From Frateuria flava (lineage in GTDB: Bacteria; Pseudomonadota; Gammaproteobacteria; Xanthomonadales; Rhodanobacteraceae), in contig NZ_JAGJRS010000002.1 in NCBI RefSeq assembly GCF_017837635.1, forward strand, positions 1 to 59,656: a stretch of DNA of 59,656 bases. The letters are read 5' to 3'. The position numbers were made by a program, and so were the translations under genes. Under the pieces are notes generated by a model. It was given only the letters and a program-made list of their open reading frames with translations. It made no database searches and had not been told where the DNA came from. Positions 15,574-24,383 of the stretch are shown in pieces. Every line of letters begins with the position of its first letter. Within the stretch, counting starts at the first letter, position 1.

Positions 15574-16953
15574 TCAGCCCAGCGGACGCACCCGGAAGTT
15601 GCGCCCCTTGATGCGACCGGCGCGCAAGCGTTCGAGCGCCTTGTTCGCCAGTGCGCGGGTGATCGCGACGTAGGCGCGGGTGGCGTAGACGTCGATCTTG
15701 CCGATGTCCCCGGCCTCGAGGCCGGCCTCACCGGTGAGCGCGCCCAGGATGTCGCCGGGGCGCAGCTTGTCCTGCCGCCCGGCGTCGATCACCAGGGTCT
15801 TCATTGGCGCCAGGTGCAGCGTCTTGCCGCGTGGCGGCGCGAGCTTGAACGCGCGCCAGGGCAGCGGTTCGCCCAGGGCTTCTTCGATGTTCTGGGCCTT
15901 GGGCCGCTCGCGCGGCGTGCACAGCGTGATCGCCACGCCCGACTGGCCGGCGCGGCCGGTGCGGCCGATACGGTGGGTGTGCGTGTCCGGGTCGTGCGCG
16001 ATGTCGTAGCTGACCACCAGCGGCAGCGCGGCGATGTCCAGGCCGCGCGCGGCCACGTCGGTGGCTACCAGCACGCTGCAACTGCGGTTGGCGAAGCGCA
16101 CCAGCACCTCGTCGCGGTCGCGCTGCTCCATGTCGCCGTGCAGGGCGAGGGCGGAAAAGCCACGGCGGTCCAGATCCTGCGCCACCGCGTCCACGTCACG
16201 GCGCATGTTGCAGAACACCAGCGCGTGCTGGTCGTGGTCGCGGGCCAGCAGCTGGGCCAGCGCGTCGATCTTCTGCACCGGCTCCACCTCGATGAACTGC
16301 TGCTCGATCGCCGGCGTAGCCTCGGCCGGCGTCTCCACGGTGATCTCGATCGGGTCGTTCTGCAGTCGACGGCTGGCCGTGCGGATCGCTTCGGGGTAAG
16401 TGGCCGAGAACAGCAGCGTCTGGTGATGCTTGGCGATGCGCCCGACGATGTCGTCGATGGCCTCGCCGAAGCCCATGTCGAGCATGCGGTCGGCCTCGTC
16501 CAGTACCAGCACCTTGATGCCGCCACCGTGCAGGCTGCCGCGCTTGAGGTGTTCCTGCACGCGGCCGGGCGTGCCCACCACGATGTGCGGATCGTGCGTG
16601 AGCGAGGCCAGCTGCGGTCCCAGCGGCATGCCGCCGCACAGGGTCAGCAGCTTGACGTTGGGCAGGCCGGCGGCGAGCCGGCGGATCGCCTTGCTCACCT
16701 GGTCGGCCAGTTCGCGGGTGGGGCACAGCACCAGCGCCTGCAGCCGGATGGTGTCGACGTCCAGCGCCTGCAGCAGGCCCAGGCCGAAAGCGGCGGTCTT
16801 GCCGCTGCCGGTGCGCGCCTGGGCGATCACGTCGCGTCCGGCGAGGATCGGCGGCAGGCTCTGCGCCTGCACCGGGGTCATGGCGGCGTAGCCGTGGGTT
16901 TCGAGGCTGACGAGCAGGGCGGGCTTGAGGGGAAGGGAGGAGAAATCAGTCAT
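15574..16953 (-). CDS. dbpA: ATP-dependent RNA helicase DbpA
   Basis: This 459-residue DEAD-box helicase has all core motifs: Q motif (TPVQAQ), Walker A ARTGSGKT at residues 46-53, PTRELA, TPGR, DEAD (LVLDEADRMLD), SAT, and HRIGRTGRAG. The C-terminal part of about 75 residues (GDILGALTGEAGL..GDIGKIDVYATRAYVAI) is the DbpA RNA-binding domain, which recognises hairpin 92 of 23S rRNA in family members. It therefore acts in large-subunit ribosome assembly. The RIO-kinase gene follows on the same strand. Confidence 0.95.
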   Translation of the reverse strand: MTDFSSLPLKPALLVSLETHGYAAMTPVQAQSLPPILAGRDVIAQARTGSGKTAAFGLGLLQALDVDTIRLQALVLCPTRELADQVSKAIRRLAAGLPNVKLLTLCGGMPLGPQLASLTHDPHIVVGTPGRVQEHLKRGSLHGGGIKVLVLDEADRMLDMGFGEAIDDIVGRIAKHHQTLLFSATYPEAIRTASRRLQNDPIEITVETPAEATPAIEQQFIEVEPVQKIDALAQLLARDHDQHALVFCNMRRDVDAVAQDLDRRGFSALALHGDMEQRDRDEVLVRFANRSCSVLVATDVAARGLDIAALPLVVSYDIAHDPDTHTHRIGRTGRAGQSGVAITLCTPRERPKAQNIEEALGEPLPWRAFKLAPPRGKTLHLAPMKTLVIDAGRQDKLRPGDILGALTGEAGLEAGDIGKIDVYATRAYVAITRALANKALERLRAGRIKGRNFRVRPLG

Positions 16954-17200
16954 TCGTCATGATCGCATCAAATGGCAGGGCAGCCGGCGCGAAGATCGTC
17001 TGCAAGGCGCCCTCGCGGGCGACGGTGTAGGATGCCTTGTCGCCATCCGCATCCCCCGTGCGCCCTTCGTGGCCGCTGGCGGCCTGTCGCAAACGCACTC
17101 ATCCGCACATGCCGGACCCCGCCGCCCACCGCGGCGCTCGTTGCACACGACGGCCGCCCGCGGCGATGGCAGCCTTCACCACAGCCGAGAGGACTCCCGA

Positions 17201-17359
17201 TTGCCCAAGATCAACTATGCGTTCGAAAAGCGCCAGCGCGAACTGGCCAAGAAAAAGCAGCAGGATGCCAAGCAGGCGAAAAAGCGTCCCGTGCGCGAAG
17301 GCGACAGGCAGGAAGATGGGCCGGGCACCAGCCCGACTGAGCCGTCGCGGTCGCCCTGA
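17201..17359 (+). CDS. Small basic protein with a TTG start
   Basis: This 52-residue, highly charged product begins (M)PKINYAFEKRQRELAKKKQQ and has an acidic, Pro/Ser-rich tail. Short proteins of this type (KINY.FEKRQRELAKK) are widespread in Xanthomonadales as uncharacterised proteins. TTG at 17201 is the only sensible start and follows GAGAGGA with 7-nt spacing. The N-terminus is probably a nucleic-acid-binding helix; that is inference from charge only. A strong terminator follows 24 bp after the stop. Confidence 0.7.
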   Translation: MPKINYAFEKRQRELAKKKQQDAKQAKKRPVREGDRQEDGPGTSPTEPSRSP

Positions 17360-17383
17360 AGACGTCGGGAACGCACGCAAAAG

Positions 17384-17410
17384 AAAAGCCCGGCACCAGG
17401 CCGGGCTTTT
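17384..17410. terminator. Bidirectional rho-independent terminator
   Basis: A perfect 11-bp stem, AAAAGCCCGGC-accag-GCCGGGCTTTT, lies between the convergent small basic-protein gene (+) and the cold-shock gene (-), with A/T tracts on both sides. Confidence 0.9.
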
Positions 17411-17429
17411 CTCGGAACAGGCGTAAGCC

Positions 17430-17639
17430 TTAGAGCGGCTGGACCTGGTCGGCCTGCAGGCCCTTCGGGCCCTGGGTCACGACGAAGGACACCTTCTGGC
17501 CTTCCTGCAGGCTCTTGAAGCCCGAGGACACGATCGAGCGGAAGTGCACGAACACGTCATCGCCGCTGGCGCGGCTGATGAAGCCAAAGCCCTTGGCATC
17601 GTTGAACCACTTGACGGTACCGGTTTCAGGTTGCGACAT
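17430..17639 (-). CDS. CspA-family cold-shock protein
   Basis: This 69-residue protein is a single OB-fold cold-shock domain with RNP1 (KGFGFIS) and RNP2 (VFVHF) motifs. It binds single-stranded RNA and DNA and melts mRNA structure. The start at 17639 follows AAGGAGATACAACG. It has a 275-bp upstream region, compatible with the long leader often found on cold-shock mRNAs. Whether it is cold-induced or constitutive cannot be told. Confidence 0.93.
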   Translation of the reverse strand: MSQPETGTVKWFNDAKGFGFISRASGDDVFVHFRSIVSSGFKSLQEGQKVSFVVTQGPKGLQADQVQPL

Positions 17640-17783
17640 CGTTGTATCTCCTTGGAGCGGATGGATGAGCCGCATGGATGCGGCGGTTTGCTGGTCACAA
17701 GGAGGAAACGGGTGCAACGGTGTAGGTGAAACTGCCTCTACAGCACGGGCCACAGTTCACGTGACCCTTGAAACCCAGCCTGT

Positions 17784-17801
17784 GCACAGTAATAACTGTG
17801 C
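17784..17801. promoter_or_regulatory. Inverted repeat upstream of the cold-shock gene
   Basis: A perfect 7-bp inverted repeat, GCACAGT-AATA-ACTGTGC, sits 145 bp before the cold-shock start and 114 bp after the end of the VOC gene on the same strand. It could be an operator or a weak terminator of the upstream gene. Confidence 0.35.
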
Positions 17802-17914
17802 GGCCGGGAATCAAATACTTTCGTGAACGGGCATTTACCTGTCGCGGGCAGGTTTACAGCGCGGGACACGCTTTTTGCCACCGCGTTCCGCAGTTGTCGC
17901 GACAGCCGGGCCGT

Positions 17915-18394
17915 TCAGCCTCGTCGCGCGGCCTCGATGGCCGCGATGTCGATCCGCGTCATTTCCATCATGGCGTCGAATGCGCGCTTGGCCGCCGCCC
18001 GATCCGGATCGGTGATCGCAGCGGTAAGGGCGCGTGGCGTGATCTGCCAGGACAGGCCCCATTTGTCCTTGCACCAGCCACAGGCGCTCGGCTGGCCGCC
18101 GTTGTCGACGATGGCGTTCCACAGGCGGTCGGTTTCGGCCTGGTCCTCGGTGGCCACTTGGAAGGAGAACGCCTCGGTCTGCGGGAACGCCGGTCCGCCG
18201 TTCAAGCCCAGGCAGGGAATGCCCATCACCGTGAACTCCACCGTCAGCACGTCGCCGTGCTTGCCGGCCGGGAAGTCGCCGGGCGCGCGGTGGACGTTGC
18301 CCACGGTGCTGTCGGGAAAGGTCTCGGCGTAGAACGTGGCGGCGTCCAGGGCAGTGCCGTCGTACCACAGGCAGATGGTGTTCTTGGCGGGCAT
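17915..18394 (-). CDS. VOC-superfamily (PhnB/3-demethylubiquinone methyltransferase-like) protein
   Basis: This 159-residue protein has the PhnB-type vicinal oxygen chelate fold: ICLWYDGTALDAATFYAETFPDS at the start, LTVEFTVMGIPCLGLNGGPAF, a DRLWNAIVDNGG segment, CGWCKDKWGLSWQITP, and a C-terminal RAFDAMMEMTRIDIAAIEAA helix. Despite the family name, members are not proven methyltransferases; substrate is unknown. The start at 18394 follows GGAGAAGGAAC and is where similarity begins. Confidence 0.88.
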   Translation of the reverse strand: MPAKNTICLWYDGTALDAATFYAETFPDSTVGNVHRAPGDFPAGKHGDVLTVEFTVMGIPCLGLNGGPAFPQTEAFSFQVATEDQAETDRLWNAIVDNGGQPSACGWCKDKWGLSWQITPRALTAAITDPDRAAAKRAFDAMMEMTRIDIAAIEAARRG

Positions 18395-18507
18395 GTTCCT
18401 TCTCCAGGTTCGGACAGCGAGGGGGCTTTCAGTCTGTCGACGGATGAAGGGCGGGCCGATCGACACGCGTGTGAGCAATCGTGCCCGATGCCGACCGTGC
18501 CAGTGGC

Positions 18508-18792
18508 TCAGTCCGGTGCGAAGCGCCAGGTGTTGTCGAGAAACTCGTCCAGCTCCCACCGTTTGAACGGCGCCCGCCCCCTGAACTTGCCGAGGGCCGC
18601 GGATACCACGTTGCGGTTCCAGTGCGTGACCGGTCGGTTGTGCGACTGCAGGTAGTGATCGATGTAGTACTCCGGCGTCCACGCTTGGGTCGAGGATGCC
18701 TGTACCCGGTCGATCTTCCCGACGTATGCCTTGTTGGGGTGGCCCGACCAGTCGCCCAGGGTCTGGCCGAGTAGTTCAGCGCTATCAAGCAT
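18508..18792 (-). CDS. Hypothetical protein of 94 residues
   Basis: I do not recognise this protein. The stretch from MLDSAELLGQTLGDWSG to LDEFLDNTWRFAPD is rich in Trp, Tyr and charged residues and looks like a folded helical domain. The start at 18792 is the best ATG before the globular part; a start at 18900 would add 36 unconvincing residues. It lies between the VOC and LysR genes on the same strand, but gaps of more than 100 bp separate them. Confidence 0.5.
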   Translation of the reverse strand: MLDSAELLGQTLGDWSGHPNKAYVGKIDRVQASSTQAWTPEYYIDHYLQSHNRPVTHWNRNVVSAALGKFRGRAPFKRWELDEFLDNTWRFAPD

Positions 18793-18963
18793 GACGTGTC
18801 CCGTTGAGCTTTCAGACAGTGGGTGATTAGTCCTGCGGGCCGGTCCAGCAGCTGTCAAAAGGCCGTCCCGCAACGGCTGATTATGGCTAACGGGCGCCAA
18901 ATGACAGCGCCGGTTAAGTCCTGCGTTGCGGGCAGTTCAGGCAACCGGAGTCGTGTATGGGCG

Positions 18964-19911
18964 TCAGCGGCGGGTTCTTGCGGTCGGGGCAGGCCGGATC
19001 GTGGATTCCGGCGATGCGGCCGAAGGATCTTGTCCGTAGCGCGCCAGCAGGAAGTCGATCGCGCTGCGCAGCTTGGCCGTGGGATGACGGTCCTGCGCGT
19101 AGATCAGATGCATCGGGGAGGGCGTGAGCGACCAGCCCGGCAGGACGCGCAGCAGTCGCCCCGCGGCCAGGTCCTCGGCCAGCAACGGTTCGGGCTGCAG
19201 CGCGATGCCGATGCCGCCGAGCGCGGCAAGGCGAAGCGCGTTGCCCTGGTTGGCGGTGAAGCGCCCACCCACGGTGACGGCGCAGGTGATGCCATCCGGC
19301 CCGACCAGCCGCCACACGTCGGATCGCCGCCAGTACGACATGCCCAGGCATTCGTGATGGGCCAGGTCGTCCGGTCGCGCGGGGTGGCCGTGGCGGGCCA
19401 GGTACGCGGGCGAGGCGGCCAGGATGCGCCGGTAGTGACGCAACGGCCGTGCGACCACGCCCGGCTCGGTGACGTCGCCGACCAGGATGCCCAGTTCGAA
19501 GCCACCGTCGGCGAGGTTCGGCGGACGGTTGTCCAGCGTCAGCTCGACGCTCACCTCGGGATGGCATGCCATGTACTCGGCCAGCGCGGGCACCATGTGG
19601 CTGCCGAAACCTACCGGCGCCACCAGTCGCAGTCGCCCCTTCGGTGCGGCCTGCAGTTCCAGCGCGCTTGCCTCGGCAAGTGCGACTTCGAGCAGAGCCT
19701 GCTTGCAGCGCTCGTAGTAGAGCCGCCCCACATCCGAAAGCTGCTGTTTGCGCGTGGTGCGGTGGAGCAGGCGGGCGCCCAGCCGTTGCTCGATCGCCGC
19801 GACGTGCTTGGCGACCATGGTCGCGGAGACGCCGCTGGCTTCGGCGGCGGCGGCGAAGCTTCCGCAGTCCACCACGCGCACGAACATTTCCATGCCAGCC
19901 AGCTTGTTCAT
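18964..19911 (-). CDS. LysR-family transcriptional regulator
   Basis: This 315-residue regulator has the LysR HTH (FVRVVDCGSFAAAAEASGVSATMVAKHVAAIEQRLGARLLHRTTRK, residues about 10-54) and a C-terminal periplasmic-binding-type effector domain (LRLVAPVGFGSHMV to PSPMHLIYAQD). It is closest in style to the CrgA/AaeR-like group. Divergent downstream partners are a small putative gene at 20017 and a DOPA-dioxygenase-like gene at 20319, which are candidate targets. A C-terminal basic tail, PAPTARTRR, is unusual but unremarkable. Confidence 0.92.
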   Translation of the reverse strand: MNKLAGMEMFVRVVDCGSFAAAAEASGVSATMVAKHVAAIEQRLGARLLHRTTRKQQLSDVGRLYYERCKQALLEVALAEASALELQAAPKGRLRLVAPVGFGSHMVPALAEYMACHPEVSVELTLDNRPPNLADGGFELGILVGDVTEPGVVARPLRHYRRILAASPAYLARHGHPARPDDLAHHECLGMSYWRRSDVWRLVGPDGITCAVTVGGRFTANQGNALRLAALGGIGIALQPEPLLAEDLAAGRLLRVLPGWSLTPSPMHLIYAQDRHPTAKLRSAIDFLLARYGQDPSAASPESTIRPAPTARTRR

Positions 19912-20016
19912 GATTCAAAACCATGGGGTTGGTTATCAAGCAAAGTCTGGCACGTTTATCTCGTCCTGGTGCGGCCTCAACATGCCGGTTACCCTTCCGC
20001 AGCGAGGAGCGTCGCC

Positions 20017-20220
20017 ATGCCGAGCCTTCATCTGGACATCCCCAGCATCGACTGGATCGCGCGTCCTACGCGCGGCGAAAAGCCCGGCAGCGGCAAGGGG
20101 CGCCCCGCCGAACACGCGCAGATTCCCCCCACGCCTGCGGTGGTACCGCGCGACCGCTCGGCGTGTGAGGTCCAGCCGCCGATCCTGCGGCCTGGCGGGC
20201 TTGCCGGAGCCATGGCATGA
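20017..20220 (+). CDS. Possible small protein, 67 residues
   Basis: An ATG at 20017 preceded by GCGAGGAGCGTCGCC opens a 67-residue frame (MPSLHLDIPSIDWIARPTRG...). It is Pro/Arg-rich, lacks a recognisable domain and sits divergently from the LysR gene. The good ribosome site is the main support; it may be spurious, leaving a 407-bp non-coding gap. Confidence 0.35.
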   Translation: MPSLHLDIPSIDWIARPTRGEKPGSGKGRPAEHAQIPPTPAVVPRDRSACEVQPPILRPGGLAGAMA

Positions 20221-20318
20221 GGTGGACCCGTGCCGGTGCGGATATAAAAGACGCTCGGGTCCACGCGCCGGGGAGGCGTCCGGCCATATCGGCGAGTCTT
20301 TCCCCAGGGGCGAACACC

Positions 20319-20714
20319 ATGAGCGATGCGCACGCGCCGTACCACGCGCACATCTACTACGAAGCAGCCAGCCGCCCGCTCGCCGAGACCATGCGCTGCG
20401 TGCTGAGCCATCGGATGGCCGCCGGCGAACTCGCGCCGTTGCGCTTTGTCGGCAGCCTCAGGGATGGCAAGGCCGGGCCGCATCCCCTGCCGCAGTTCGA
20501 GATCCACTTCACTGCCGAGGGCCTGGCGGTAATACGCGAGATCATCCGGGCGTCCGGACTGACCGCATTGATCCATCCGCTGACCGACGACGACCTCGCC
20601 GATCACACGCGCCTGGCCGAATGGATCGGCACGCCGTTGGCATTGGCACTGGACACGCTCGATCCGCCAGGCCGCAACAAAGGCGTTGCGCGTTTCGGGT
20701 TGTCGGATTTCTAG
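20319..20714 (+). CDS. DOPA 4,5-dioxygenase-family protein
   Basis: This 131-residue protein has the DOPA-dioxygenase-like pattern: YHAHIYYEAASR at the N-terminus, with the paired His probably binding iron, PLPQFEIHFT near the middle, GLTALIHPLTDDDLADHT, and W.G.PL.L in the C-terminal third. Family members perform extradiol ring cleavage or are uncharacterised. The ATG at 20319 is chosen because conservation begins immediately after it. Confidence 0.8.
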   Translation: MSDAHAPYHAHIYYEAASRPLAETMRCVLSHRMAAGELAPLRFVGSLRDGKAGPHPLPQFEIHFTAEGLAVIREIIRASGLTALIHPLTDDDLADHTRLAEWIGTPLALALDTLDPPGRNKGVARFGLSDF

Positions 20715-20780
20715 TCACCCGGGGGCGTGACTACACGACCCGGCGGTGACGATCCCGGATGCGATCGCAGGGGCCGCTGA

Positions 20781-22298
20781 TCAGCGTGGGTCCGCGGTGT
20801 CGTGCTGTCGTGCGAAAACCATGTCCTCGAGCCGGACTGCGACCACCTCGCCGTGGTCCGGCTCGAAGGTCAGCACGTTGCCGCTGTTGGGGACCAGTTC
20901 CACGCGGACCTGGTCGTCCTTGGGATAGCCGGTGGCGATGGCGTGCAGGCGGCCCCAGTGGACCGCCATGGTGCCGTGGCGGTCGACGTCGATCCGCATG
21001 GTGCCGAGCAAGGGGTTCGCGTAGGTGCCGGCGTATGCCGCGCGCGGTAGCGTGAGGTGCCAGGGACGGGCGTCGATCGCGTCACGCTGCGCGCGTACCT
21101 GCCGGCGCAACTCGGCGGCTTCGCCCGGCAGCGCGGCGAAGCGCTTTGCGACCGTCGCTTCGTTGCCGGTGTGCAGCAGCACGCCGTACACGTAATCGGC
21201 GATCAGATTGGACACGCGGGGACAGAGCATGTCCTCGTTGCACAGGATGACCAGGCCGGCGTGCTCGTCCGGCATGAACGACAGGTGGGCATGGAAGCCT
21301 GCGAAGCCGCCGAAGTGGTGAAGCATGCGGTGGCCCTTGTACTTGCCCGTGTACCAGCCCCACGCATAGCCGGTGCGCTCGAAGTCGAGGTAGTGCGCCT
21401 GGAGGCTTGCCTGGGTTTCATGCGATCGCCCGATGGCGCGGGCCAGCAACGGGTGGTTCCGGCCGGGTGGATCCAGTTGCGCGATCAGGAAACGCGCCAG
21501 GTCCGGCGCGGTGGATACCATGCCGCCGGCTGCCTGCATGGTGTCGTCGGCCTTGGTGAGGTACAGCGGCGCCTGCGGATCGGCGGAGGCCAGCGAATAG
21601 GGCAAAGCCATCGTCCAGCCGCGCGCCCGCGCCTGGCTGATGTAGGCGGAGGTCTGCTGCATGCCCAGCGTCTCGAAGAGATCGTGCTGCAACTGTTGCT
21701 GCCAGGGACGCTTGAACCGCGCGTCCAGCCAGACGCTGGCGATGTTGTAGCCCACGTTCGTGTACTTGAACGTGCCGTGCGCGGCCTCGGCGTCGGTGCC
21801 CGACCGTCCCACCAGCGCGCGCAGCGTGTGCGGATCATGCAAGCCGCTGAACGCAGTGGCCCAGACCAGCGGCTCGTTGTCGATGCCGGAGGTGTGCACG
21901 AGCAGATCGCGCAGGGTGACGGTGCCGGCGTCGATGCCCGCGACATGCAGCCCGGGGAACATGTCCTGCATGGGCATCGCCAGGTTCGCCTGTCCCTGCT
22001 GCGCCTTGAGCAAGACGTCCAGGGCGGTGAACGGCTTGGTGGCCGAGGCGATGTAGAAATCGGTGCGCGCGGTGACCGGCGTGCGGCGCGCGATATCGGC
22101 CAACCCGAAGTAGCCTTGGTAGACGACCTTGCCATCGTGCACTACCGCGATCGCCATGCCGGTCGGGTGGCCGATGGACGCGTCGGTCGCCGCCACGAGC
22201 TTCGCGAGCGGGCTGAAATCGGGCGGGGGACGGTCGGCGCGTGCCGGCTGGGTCAACGCCAAGGCGACGGCGGCGAGGATGGGCGCGAGTGGTTTCAT
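20781..22298 (-). CDS. Exported serine hydrolase, class C beta-lactamase/penicillin-binding-like
   Basis: The 505-residue product has a signal peptide ending ARA about residue 21. The beta-lactamase fold follows with the nucleophile motif S85-A-T-K88, the second motif Y179-T-N181, and HHFGGFAGFHAH in the place of the KTG box. A C-terminal beta domain (about 400-505) resembles the DUF3471 extension of esterase-like serine hydrolases. It is more probably a peptidase or esterase acting on D-amino-acid peptides in the periplasm than an antibiotic-hydrolysing lactamase. The start at 22298 is the Met of the signal peptide. Confidence 0.88.
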   Translation of the reverse strand: MKPLAPILAAVALALTQPARADRPPPDFSPLAKLVAATDASIGHPTGMAIAVVHDGKVVYQGYFGLADIARRTPVTARTDFYIASATKPFTALDVLLKAQQGQANLAMPMQDMFPGLHVAGIDAGTVTLRDLLVHTSGIDNEPLVWATAFSGLHDPHTLRALVGRSGTDAEAAHGTFKYTNVGYNIASVWLDARFKRPWQQQLQHDLFETLGMQQTSAYISQARARGWTMALPYSLASADPQAPLYLTKADDTMQAAGGMVSTAPDLARFLIAQLDPPGRNHPLLARAIGRSHETQASLQAHYLDFERTGYAWGWYTGKYKGHRMLHHFGGFAGFHAHLSFMPDEHAGLVILCNEDMLCPRVSNLIADYVYGVLLHTGNEATVAKRFAALPGEAAELRRQVRAQRDAIDARPWHLTLPRAAYAGTYANPLLGTMRIDVDRHGTMAVHWGRLHAIATGYPKDDQVRVELVPNSGNVLTFEPDHGEVVAVRLEDMVFARQHDTADPR

Positions 22299-22603
22299 GA
22301 GTGTTCGTCTGCGGCAATGGATGCCTGTCAGAGAGACGTTTCGCGCCGGTCTGGTTGCGACCGATGGATCAATAGTGTGTCGCAAACCGTTGCGTGGCCC
22401 GGGCCCCGACGCCGGCATAACCGCCTTCCCGAAGCAGGCGAGCCCGCCGGAGGTAAGCGGGCCGCCTCGGGCTTCGCTGCCTCCGAGCGTTGACCGATAG
22501 GCGACCAGACCGCTTCTGCCTAAGCTACGCAGGCCGGGCTTCAGCTTGGCCGTGGGGTAGGTGGGCCGGGTTTCCGGCTGTCTGCGCGCAGAGAGGGATA
22601 CCG
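22299..22603. other. 305-bp region between divergent genes
   Basis: No gene is seen. It separates the minus-strand serine hydrolase from the plus-strand HD-like hydrolase and must carry both promoters. A GC-rich imperfect palindrome lies around 22440-22490. Confidence 0.45.
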
Positions 22604-23290
22604 ATGCATGGGGAGATCGAAAGCGTGGCCTTGTCTGATGCTGGCGGAAAAGAAGAAGCGCCGGTTCGACGCGAGCCAATGCCCCGCGCGCGATGGCTGT
22701 CCCTGATGCAGGCCTGGGATCTGCCGCCGAACGAGGACACGTGGTGCGAGCTGGTGGCCGCATACGGGCAGACGCACCGGCACTACCACACCGGTGCGCA
22801 CATCGACGCCTGCCTGCGTCATCTGGATGCGTGCGTGCAGGCGCTCGACCATCCGCGCGAGGTCGAACTGGCGCTGTGGTTTCACGACGCGGTCTACAAC
22901 CCGCTGTCGTCGAAGAACGAACGGAAGAGCGCCGGCTGGGCGGAGGATTTCCTCGCACGTCGCCAGGTGCCGGCCGAGGCCATCGCGCGGGTCGGGAAGC
23001 TGGTGATGGTCACGCGGCACGACGCGCCTGCGCGCACGAACGACGAGTCCTTCGTGGTCGACATCGACCTGTCGATCCTCGGCGCCGAGCCGGTCGTGTA
23101 CGACGCCTTCGAACAAGCCATCCGGCGCGAATACCGCCACGTGCCGGGCCCGCTCTATCGGGCCGGCAGGTCGCGCCTGCTGGAACAATTCCTGACGCGC
23201 CCGCGAATCTACGCCAATGCGCCATTCGCGCTGCGGGAAGGGCAGGCGAGGGCGAACCTGGCCCGTGCCATCGAACAGCTGCGCGCCTGA
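22604..23290 (+). CDS. HD-superfamily metal-dependent phosphohydrolase-like protein
   Basis: The 228-residue protein matches the predicted metal-dependent HD hydrolase family (COG4339 type). It has HRHYHTGAHIDACLRHLD near residue 59 and LWFHDAVYNPLSSKNE near residue 89, whose HD pair is characteristic, then VMVTRHDAP and VVDIDLSILG for further metal ligands. The substrate is unknown. The ATG at 22604 follows GAGAGGGATACCG; a later ATG at 22679 is the alternative. The next gene begins 33 bp downstream and may be co-transcribed. Confidence 0.8.
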   Translation: MHGEIESVALSDAGGKEEAPVRREPMPRARWLSLMQAWDLPPNEDTWCELVAAYGQTHRHYHTGAHIDACLRHLDACVQALDHPREVELALWFHDAVYNPLSSKNERKSAGWAEDFLARRQVPAEAIARVGKLVMVTRHDAPARTNDESFVVDIDLSILGAEPVVYDAFEQAIRREYRHVPGPLYRAGRSRLLEQFLTRPRIYANAPFALREGQARANLARAIEQLRA

Positions 23291-23323
23291 TCAACGACCA
23301 ACCCACCCTGTGGAGCCCATGGA

Positions 23324-23749
23324 ATGAACGCTGCACGTACGTCTTCCCTCATCACGACCTTCAGTGCCGTTGTCCTGGCCGCCGGAGGTCTGGCCCTGTT
23401 GTTCGCCTCCGACGAACTGCTTCCGCGGTTCATGCCCGGGACACCGGCCAGCCTGACGGTGCTAGGCCAGCTGACCTCGGCGGGCTGGCTGGCCATGGCC
23501 TGGCTCAACTGGAACCAGCGCCGGATGCTCGTCGGCGGCATCTATGGACGTCCGACCGTGCTGGCCAACTTCATGCTTTACCTGGTGAGCGCGTCCAGCC
23601 TGCGTCATCCGGCGATGGCCGGTGGCGCGTCGCCCGTGCTGCTGTCGGTCGCCGTGTTGTTCGGGGCGCTGACGCTGGTCTACGGCGCGCTGCTCCTGCG
23701 CGGGCCGTTCGGAGCGGACACGCCGGCGGGGTCCGGCGCCAAGGGCTGA
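23324..23749 (+). CDS. Small integral membrane protein, function unknown
   Basis: This 141-residue protein has four predicted membrane helices: about 10-30 (TFSAVVLAAGGLALLFA), 45-62, 78-95 and 104-126. No family motif is recognised. The start at 23324 follows GGAGCCCAT. Its position 33 bp after the HD hydrolase gene and 71 bp before the BON gene suggests a loose operon. Confidence 0.65.
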   Translation: MNAARTSSLITTFSAVVLAAGGLALLFASDELLPRFMPGTPASLTVLGQLTSAGWLAMAWLNWNQRRMLVGGIYGRPTVLANFMLYLVSASSLRHPAMAGGASPVLLSVAVLFGALTLVYGALLLRGPFGADTPAGSGAKG

Positions 23750-23820
23750 CTTTCGCGTGCCGTTGCCACGGCCTCGCGCAGCATCGCTCGTCTCGGATCC
23801 ACTCATTCCAGGAAGCGGTC

Positions 23821-24267
23821 GTGGCACGGCTACTGAAACTTGCCGCTGCGTTTGCGGCGGGCGCGGCGGCGATGTATCTGCTCGACCCGGTGGCAGGGCG
23901 CCGCCGCCGGGCCATGGCGCGCGACAGGGTGCGTGCCACGGGCCAGGACATCCAGGACTTCGCCCAGGACAAGGTCCGGCATGCGGCCGATCGGCTGCAC
24001 GGGGCGGCGTCGCATCTGCAGGGACACGCACCCTCGGACGACCGGCAACTGCATGACCGCATCCGCTCGAAGCTGGGACACCTGGTAGCCCAGCCCGGCA
24101 GGGTCGAGGTTCACGTGGAGGATGGCCTGGTGACCCTCGGCGGTTCGGTAGGTCGCGCCGAAGTCGATGGCCTGGTCGCGGCGCTGACCGACATGCCTGG
24201 CGTCGCGCACGTGGACAACCGGCTGGACGCGTCGGAGCCGTCGCCTTCGAGCGAACGCAGGCACTGA
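23821..24267 (+). CDS. BON-domain protein
   Basis: This 148-residue protein has an N-terminal hydrophobic stretch (LLKLAAAFAAGAAAMYLLDP, an export or anchor sequence), then R-rich DPVAGRRRRAMARDRV as in YtxH-like proteins. A single BON domain (about 80-140) follows with LHDRIRSKLG, VEVHVEDGLVTLGGSV and VAHVDNRLD. BON domains bind membranes or phospholipid and occur in envelope-stress proteins such as OsmY. The GTG at 23821 follows AGGAAGCGGTC. It ends just before the palindromic repeat at 24295. Confidence 0.85.
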   Translation: MARLLKLAAAFAAGAAAMYLLDPVAGRRRRAMARDRVRATGQDIQDFAQDKVRHAADRLHGAASHLQGHAPSDDRQLHDRIRSKLGHLVAQPGRVEVHVEDGLVTLGGSVGRAEVDGLVAALTDMPGVAHVDNRLDASEPSPSSERRH

Positions 24268-24294
24268 GCGCCGACAGGCCGGCCATGCGCCTGT

Positions 24295-24367
24295 GTAGGG
24301 CCCCGCTTGCGGGCGGTGTTTCTGTTGCATCGGCGAGAACGCGCACCGCCCGCAAGCGGGCTCCTGC
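24295..24367. repeat. REP-like palindromic repeat, copy 2
   Basis: A near-perfect palindrome: left arm from 24295 (GTAGGGCCCCGCTTGCGGGC), right arm ending at 24367 (CGCAAGCGGGCTCCTGC), 25-nt spacer. It is the same family as 4486-4557. It lies between the convergent BON gene and the DUF421 remnant. Confidence 0.8.
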
Positions 24368-24383
24368 AAAAAGGCGGCGTTGC

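Noticed and set aside
18508-18900. Longer version of the 94-residue hypothetical protein starting at 18900
   Set aside because: The extra 36 residues (MAPVSHNQPLRDG...) have no globular character and no ribosome site, so the ATG at 18792 is preferred.
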